Below, in pieces: positions 5,840 through 8,990 of a stretch of DNA of 8,990 nucleotides. The notes beneath the pieces were generated by a model, which saw nothing but the letters and a program-made list of their open reading frames with translations, was not told the DNA's origin and made no database searches. The position numbers and the translations under genes were made by a program. This DNA comes from Chloroflexota bacterium (lineage in GTDB: Bacteria > Chloroflexota > Dehalococcoidia > JACQGW01). The stretch lies in assembly GCA_016199325.1 (NCBI GenBank), contig JACQGW010000196.1:1-8990 (forward strand). Reading direction: 5' to 3'. The stretch's first letter is position 1; every line of letters starts with the position of its first letter.

Positions 5840-6490
5840 TCACCGCGCGACAAACGCCGCCTCGGTCGTCACCGTCACACCACGCAGCGCCGCGACGAGC
5901 GTCGCCTGCGCCGGGCCCACCGGCGCGCCGGCGTCCACGATCCAGCTCCAGGTCAGCCGGCCCGACGGGTCCGCGGTGCGCTCGCCCAAGTCGCTCGGAC
6001 TCGCCGCCGCACCGCCGTAGCGCACCGCCAGCCGGATCTGGGCGCGCGGCATCGTCTGGATCGTCAGCGTCGCCGGTTGGCCGCGCGTGATCGGCGAGGT
6101 CACCGAGAGAACGGCCAGGAAAAGGGGCGACGGCTTCTCAGGCGCAATGACCAGCGTCGGCGTCGGCGTCACGGTCGGCGGTCTGACCGCCGTCGGGCTC
6201 GGCGTCACGGCGGCCCTGACCGTCGTTCCGGCCGGCCTGGTTGGTTGGCGGGGCGCGGTCGTCGGGGTCGGCGGCACCGGCGTTCTGCCCACGGCCGCCA
6301 ACGCCGCCGTCGGCGTCGGCTGAAGAGTGGCCGGCGCCGAGAAGCTCGAATCGGTCTGGAGCGTCGAGCCCAGCGCGATTCCGACCATGACCGCGACGAC
6401 GGCAAGCACTACCAGCAGCAGCTTCCCGATCAGCGGTGCGCCGACGGTCTGCCGCCTCCGCCGATCCCGACTCACGCGACGCGGCGTCAC
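5840..6490 (-). CDS. Membrane-anchored Thr/Pro-rich protein with Ig-like C-terminal domain
   Basis: This is a 216-residue protein when started at the GTG at 6490, which has a strong GGAGGAG site just upstream. A longer frame reaches 6595 but would begin upstream of the apparent -10 element. A short Arg-rich cytoplasmic head (about 4-13) precedes one membrane helix (about 22-41), giving an outside C terminus. Residues about 50-125 are a disordered linker dominated by Thr, Pro and Ala (PTPTAALAAV, PPTPTTAP, TVTPTPT), a stalk of the kind seen in surface proteins. The tail (about 130-216) is a beta-rich domain starting LSVTSPITRGQPATLTIQT, with GERTADPSGRLTWSW and a final TTEAAFVAR. This resembles Ig-like domains common in Chloroflexota surface proteins. 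No enzyme motif is seen. It is the first of a two-gene unit with the 83-residue protein and is divergent from tlpA-like. Confidence 0.75.
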   Translation of the reverse strand: MTPRRVSRDRRRRQTVGAPLIGKLLLVVLAVVAVMVGIALGSTLQTDSSFSAPATLQPTPTAALAAVGRTPVPPTPTTAPRQPTRPAGTTVRAAVTPSPTAVRPPTVTPTPTLVIAPEKPSPLFLAVLSVTSPITRGQPATLTIQTMPRAQIRLAVRYGGAAASPSDLGERTADPSGRLTWSWIVDAGAPVGPAQATLVAALRGVTVTTEAAFVAR

Positions 6491-6576
6491 CCTCTCCTCC
6501 CAGCGATCTGCGCGGCTCTCCCTGGTCGATCTCCCATCGGTCTCAGCAAGAGCCCGCGACCGGGTAGACCCGCTTG

Positions 6577-6582
6577 AGTATA
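6577..6582 (-). promoter_or_regulatory. Candidate -10 element for the anchored-protein gene
   Basis: TATACT on the minus strand lies about 87 bp upstream of the GTG at 6490. The matching -35 position has no good hexamer, so this is a weak call. It does support the shorter gene start. Confidence 0.35.
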
Positions 6583-6703
6583 CACGCAGCGACACCGCTT
6601 GCCCAGCGTGGAGACCGGGCAGACAACGCCATCGCTCCTTCCCGATTCATGCGCCAGAAGGTCGCCGTACGACACCGGCGTAGCGGACTGATGGACTTCG
6701 GCG

Positions 6704-6709
6704 TATAAT
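6704..6709 (+). promoter_or_regulatory. Consensus -10 element of the tlpA-like gene
   Basis: A perfect TATAAT lies 35 bp before the GTG start at 6745. Transcription from about 6716 gives a short leader that includes the ribosome site AAGAGG (6731-6736). No convincing -35 hexamer is found at 16-18 bp, so an activator or an alternative sigma factor may be involved. Confidence 0.55.
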
Positions 6710-6744
6710 GGTCTGCGGAACTGGGAAGAGAAGAGGCTCAGCAA

Positions 6745-7314
6745 GTGAGACGTTCACCCGTCGGCCCGCTCCTCGCTCTCGTCGTGGCTGTCGCCATTCT
6801 GGCGGGCGGCTGCACGTCTCTCCAGTTGCCCGGCCTCAGCGCAGCCGCGTCCGAGCTGCCGGCGGCCACCCCCGGGGCGGGCAGTGCCCCGAAAGTCGGC
6901 GCACGAGCGCCGGACTTCTCGTTGAAGACGCCCGATGGAAAGCTCGTCACGCTCTCCGACTTCCGGGGCAAGCCGGTGTTCATCAACTTCTGGGCGACCT
7001 GGTGTCCGCCCTGTCGCGCCGAGATGCCGGACATCGAAGCAGTCTACCAGGAGCACCGGGATCACGGCCTCATCGTCCTCGGCATCGACGTCCAGGAAGA
7101 CCCGGTGATCGTCCAGCGGTTCCTCCGGGAGCGGTCCTTCTCATGGACGTTCCTGGTAGACGAGAGCGGCGAGGTCGGCATGCTCTACCGGCTGACGGCG
7201 CTGCCCACCAGCTACTTCGTCGACCCGGAGGGCGTGATTCGAAGCATCCAGACCGGCGCCACGACGAAGTCGGGCATGGAGCGGCAGCTCGCGCTGATCC
7301 TGCCGAAGCGATAG
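6745..7314 (+). CDS. TlpA/ResA-like thiol-disulfide oxidoreductase lipoprotein
   Basis: This 189-residue protein is an extracytoplasmic thioredoxin-fold reductase. Residues 1-18 form a hydrophobic signal and LAGGC (19-23) is a lipobox, so Cys23 should anchor it to the outer face of the membrane. After a short linker, GARAPDFSL (52-60) and SDFRGKPVFINFWATW open the AhpC/TSA-Redoxin domain. The active site is CPPC at 87-90. The cis-proline is in LPTSYFVDPEG, at Pro154. Length and domain order are typical of TlpA/ResA proteins, which reduce disulfides in apocytochrome c or other exported proteins. The GTG start has AAGAGG 8 nt upstream and a TATAAT box before it. A permease-like gene follows after 112 bp on the same strand. 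No CcdA/DsbD electron donor or cytochrome gene is in the window, so its client is unknown. Confidence 0.9.
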   Translation: MRRSPVGPLLALVVAVAILAGGCTSLQLPGLSAAASELPAATPGAGSAPKVGARAPDFSLKTPDGKLVTLSDFRGKPVFINFWATWCPPCRAEMPDIEAVYQEHRDHGLIVLGIDVQEDPVIVQRFLRERSFSWTFLVDESGEVGMLYRLTALPTSYFVDPEGVIRSIQTGATTKSGMERQLALILPKR

Positions 7315-7332
7315 CGCGGCTTCGGGACAGGG

Positions 7333-7375
7333 CGAACCGCCAAGACGCTAAGGTCGCCAAGAGAGACGCCGAAAA
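7333..7375. repeat. CGCCAAG-type short repeat between tlpA-like and permease genes
   Basis: Units CGCCAAG (7338-7344), CGCTAAG (7346-7352) and CGCCAAG (7355-7361) recur every 8-9 bp, followed by a decayed CGCCGAA. This low-complexity pattern resembles a dispersed repeat style seen in several GC-rich bacterial genomes. It fills much of the 112-bp gap before the permease. Confidence 0.6.
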
Positions 7376-7426
7376 GTTCTTGCTGGCCCGGTCCATCCTT
7401 CCAGACAATCGCCCAGAGGACGCCAC

Positions 7427-8476
7427 TTGCCTCCGCTGCCCATTGATCTGCCCGCCATCGCCGTTCGTCTGGGCCAGGGTCTGCTCGAGCTGCTCCCCTG
7501 GTGGCTGCTCGGCGCTTTCCTGACTGCCCTCGTCCGGACTGCTCTCGACAGTCCAGCCGTGGCTGCCCGACTGCCCGCATGGCTGGCCGCGTTGCTGACC
7601 GCGACGGACGACCTCTCGCTCGACGCCCTCGCTCGCCCGGGGTCGATCTCGATCGTCGAGTCACGACCTGGCTCCTCGCACCGTAGGGCGCTGCTGGCGC
7701 TGACCATCGGGCGCACCGGCGCGCTGCCGCTGGCGGCGATCACGCTGGTCGCCGGAGCGCCGCTGGCCGTGTTGCGAACGGTGGCGGCCGTGGTGCTGAC
7801 GGTCGTGATCGGCCGGGTGGTGGGCACGCCCTCACCCCCGGCCCCTCGCCCGCTCGGCGGGCGAGGGGGGGCGTTTGGACCACGAAAGAGCACGAAGCCG
7901 CACGAAAACCGCGAAACAGGGAGCGTTCGGGAGGCCGGTGGCAGGTCCCCGTTTCGTGCCCTTTCGCGACGTTTCGTGGCCTTCGTGGTCCAAACGCTCC
8001 CTCGCCCGCTCGGCGGGCGAGGGGCCGGGGATGCGGGTGGGTCTTTCGTCCTCGCCCGAGTTGCTACGAGTTGCTACGAGCTCCTGCGAGCGGCAGGCAG
8101 AGTCGCCGACGCCCGGCTGACACCGACGTTCGTAGGGCTGGCGCTCGCCGCGGTCGTCGTCATCGTGCCGCCGCGACCGCTGGTCGCCGGCTGGCTCGGT
8201 CCCGAGGCGCTGCTTGGCCCCTGGCTCGCCGCGTTGCTGCTGGTGCCGTTCAGCCTGTCGGGCGGGGGAGAGGTGGCGGTCGCGATGGCGCTGCTCGTCA
8301 AGGGGGCGGGGGGTGGAACGGCCCTCGCCGCCCTTCTCGCCGCTCCGGTTGCCAACCTGGCCGTGGGACGTGCGGTCGTCGCCATCTGGGGCAGGCTGCC
8401 GGGTCTGGCGGTGATCAGCCTCTGGTGGCTGGGCGCAGGCGTCGCGGGCGCCCTGGCTCGGGCCATTCCGGGTTGA
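7427..8476 (+). CDS. Permease-like integral membrane protein with an in-frame palindromic insert
   Basis: This is a 349-residue hydrophobic protein. The TTG start at 7427 has AGAGGA 6 nt upstream. The N-terminal half has membrane segments at about 12-38 (GLLELLPWWLLGAFLTALV) and about 97-131 (two). The C-terminal half has segments near 231-248, 258-275, 295-318 and 325-345. LSGGGEVAVAMALLVKGAGG and AALLAAPVANLAVG resemble the paired Gly/Pro-rich repeats of the predicted permease family COG0701 (ArsP_1). No substrate-binding Cys typical of arsenic exporters is seen in these repeats. Residues about 134-206 are hydrophilic and Arg/Gly/Pro-rich. They are encoded entirely by a palindromic repeat and contain PRPLGGRG twice, 52 residues apart. 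Without them the two halves would join as a compact permease. The frame stays open, so the gene is either tolerating the insert as a loop or is a silent relic. The family call is moderate; the transported substrate is unknown. Confidence 0.65.
   Translation: MPPLPIDLPAIAVRLGQGLLELLPWWLLGAFLTALVRTALDSPAVAARLPAWLAALLTATDDLSLDALARPGSISIVESRPGSSHRRALLALTIGRTGALPLAAITLVAGAPLAVLRTVAAVVLTVVIGRVVGTPSPPAPRPLGGRGGAFGPRKSTKPHENRETGSVREAGGRSPFRALSRRFVAFVVQTLPRPLGGRGAGDAGGSFVLARVATSCYELLRAAGRVADARLTPTFVGLALAAVVVIVPPRPLVAGWLGPEALLGPWLAALLLVPFSLSGGGEVAVAMALLVKGAGGGTALAALLAAPVANLAVGRAVVAIWGRLPGLAVISLWWLGAGVAGALARAIPG
7831..8033. repeat. Nested palindromic element inside the permease gene
   Basis: A roughly 200-bp inverted repeat. 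The inner arms of 16 bp are perfect (7871-7886 with 7982-7997). Towards the centre the arms continue imperfectly through CACGAA units spaced 10 bp apart (7881, 7891, 7901), mirrored by TTCGTG/TTCGCG units (7953, 7963, 7973, 7982). Outside them is a 26-bp hairpin sequence, CCCTCGCCCG to CGGGCGAGGGG, present as two direct copies at 7843-7868 and 7999-8024. Each copy can fold on itself. The outermost CCCCGGCCCC motif pairs with GGGGCCGGGG. The exact ends are uncertain by several bases. No protein needed for movement is encoded, so it would be non-autonomous. Confidence 0.85.
8061..8090. repeat. Decamer tandem repeat next to the palindrome
   Basis: TTGCTACGAG is present twice in tandem (8061-8070, 8071-8080) and followed by the variant CTCCTGCGAG (8081-8090). 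It lies just after the palindromic element and is translated as part of the permease frame (VATSCYELLRAA). It may belong to the same inserted block. Confidence 0.6.
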
Positions 8477-8492
8477 TTGATATTCTCGGGCC

Positions 8493-8520
8493 GGGGGCGA
8501 TCGCATCCCCCAACGATTTT
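8493..8520 (+). terminator. Possible weak terminator after the permease gene
   Basis: GGGGG (8493-8497) pairs with CCCCC (8507-8511), and an inner AT/AT pairing can extend the stem with a small bulge. ATTTT follows at 8516-8520. The site lies 17 bp after the permease stop and before a convergent gene. The T tract is short, so strength is doubtful. Confidence 0.35.
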
Positions 8521-8576
8521 CGGAGTGGCGGGGATCGGGTCGCCCGGCCTATCACCAGCCCTCAATCGACCAGGAG

Positions 8577-8990
8577 TTACTTCAAGGTGAGGGTAAACGT
8601 GCTGCCTCTGCCGTAGGGACGGCTCTTGAGGCCAATTCCGCCCCCGATCATTTGAGCCAGCCGTTGGCTCAAGTGCAGGCCGAGGCCAGCGCCTTGTGCC
8701 GGGTGCGGCGCGGTACTGTCCAACTGCCTGTACGCTTCAGAGATCTTCTCCTGGTACTCCTCTTGCGTGCTGCTCCCAGTACTTACCACGCTGATCTCCG
8801 TGACCAGATCCCCACCCCGTTGGCGGCGGGCAACCTCGACGTCAACCCTGCCCACCTCGGCAAGGCCGATGGCATAGTCGGTGAGGTTCAGGAGGATCTG
8901 TCTCAGCGCCTGTCGGTCGGTACGCACAACGACCTGCCCGGGGGTACTGGTTGTGAACTTCAGCCCCTTCTGCTCCGCCATCGGCCTGAG
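8577..8990 (-). CDS. Histidine kinase C-terminal ATPase domain, 5' end beyond the window, degenerate motifs
   Basis: The frame is open to the right edge, and the residues before Met at 8981 read LRP, continuing a typical LRPMAEQKGLKF kinase linker. The real start therefore lies outside the window. The 137 visible residues are a HATPase_c domain. RQALRQILLNLTDYAIGL is at the N-box position, where the usual second Asn of NNAIKF is Tyr. ISVVSTGSSTQEEY is at the G1 position, where the usual DxGxG is STGSS. The G2 region GAGLGLHLSQRLAQMIGG and the last strand GRGSTFTLTLK are well kept. Loss of both the Asn and the Asp that hold Mg-ATP suggests weak or no kinase activity. It may be a pseudokinase or a sensor that only binds partners. 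It converges on the permease gene, about 100 bp away. The H-box and sensor parts cannot be seen. Confidence 0.8.
   Translation of the reverse strand, partial: LRPMAEQKGLKFTTSTPGQVVVRTDRQALRQILLNLTDYAIGLAEVGRVDVEVARRQRGGDLVTEISVVSTGSSTQEEYQEKISEAYRQLDSTAPHPAQGAGLGLHLSQRLAQMIGGGIGLKSRPYGRGSTFTLTLK

Noticed and set aside
6491..6595. Longer N terminus for the membrane-anchored protein, starting at GTG 6595
   Set aside because: It would begin upstream of the apparent TATACT promoter element and lacks a ribosome site as strong as the GGAGGAG before 6490.
7831..8033. Insertion sequence or classical MITE with target duplication
   Set aside because: No transposase is present, and I could not define a clean target-site duplication at the ends, so it is described only as a palindromic repeat element.
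7427..8476. Arsenite exporter (ArsP) call for the permease
   Set aside because: Only a general resemblance to the predicted permease family is visible. The characteristic cysteines are absent and there is no ars regulator nearby.

Overview
The window is GC-rich DNA (by eye roughly two thirds G+C) with frequent GTG and TTG start codons. It carries DUF2203, a DUF6941-type protein, Thr/Pro-rich membrane-anchored proteins with an Ig-like tail, and many short dispersed repeats. Together these suggest a chromosomal segment of a Chloroflexota bacterium (Thermomicrobia-like). That placement is inferred from gene style, not from a marker gene.

Positions 1-4268 hold a minus-strand operon read from right to left. 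A well-formed promoter (about 4240-4268) precedes a lipoprotein solute-binding protein of the branched-chain amino acid type. Next come a large membrane histidine kinase (extracellular sensor, HAMP, GAF, HisKA, HATPase) and a small DUF2203 protein. No permease, ATPase or response regulator is present, so a binding protein feeding a sensor kinase is a reasonable hypothesis. Both gene junctions are filled by related cassettes of degenerate 7-bp repeats whose halves are reverse complements. A third heptamer tract overlaps the 3' end of the DUF2203 gene at the window edge.

Positions 4387-5540 hold a minus-strand toxin-antitoxin-like pair (BrnT-like toxin, ribbon-helix-helix antitoxin, TGATG overlap). 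It is divergent from a DUF6941 gene. The shared spacer is an AT-rich island with overlapping -10 elements and a small inverted repeat that could be an operator.

Positions 5577-6600 hold a minus-strand pair: a membrane-anchored Thr/Pro-rich protein with an Ig-like C-terminal domain, closely followed by an 83-residue protein of unknown function. Divergent from it, 6704-8476 carries a TlpA/ResA-like thiol-disulfide lipoprotein and a permease-like membrane protein.

The most striking feature lies inside the permease gene. It is a roughly 200-bp nested palindrome (about 7831-8033), read through in frame and adding about 70 hydrophilic residues between membrane segments. It resembles the palindromic elements found inside Rickettsia coding genes. 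A possible terminator follows the permease. The window ends in the C-terminal part of a second, minus-strand histidine kinase whose ATP-binding motifs look degenerate.

No rRNA, tRNA, transposase, CRISPR array or prophage gene was seen. The best candidates for something undescribed are the in-frame palindrome in the permease and the paired heptamer cassettes of the sensor operon.
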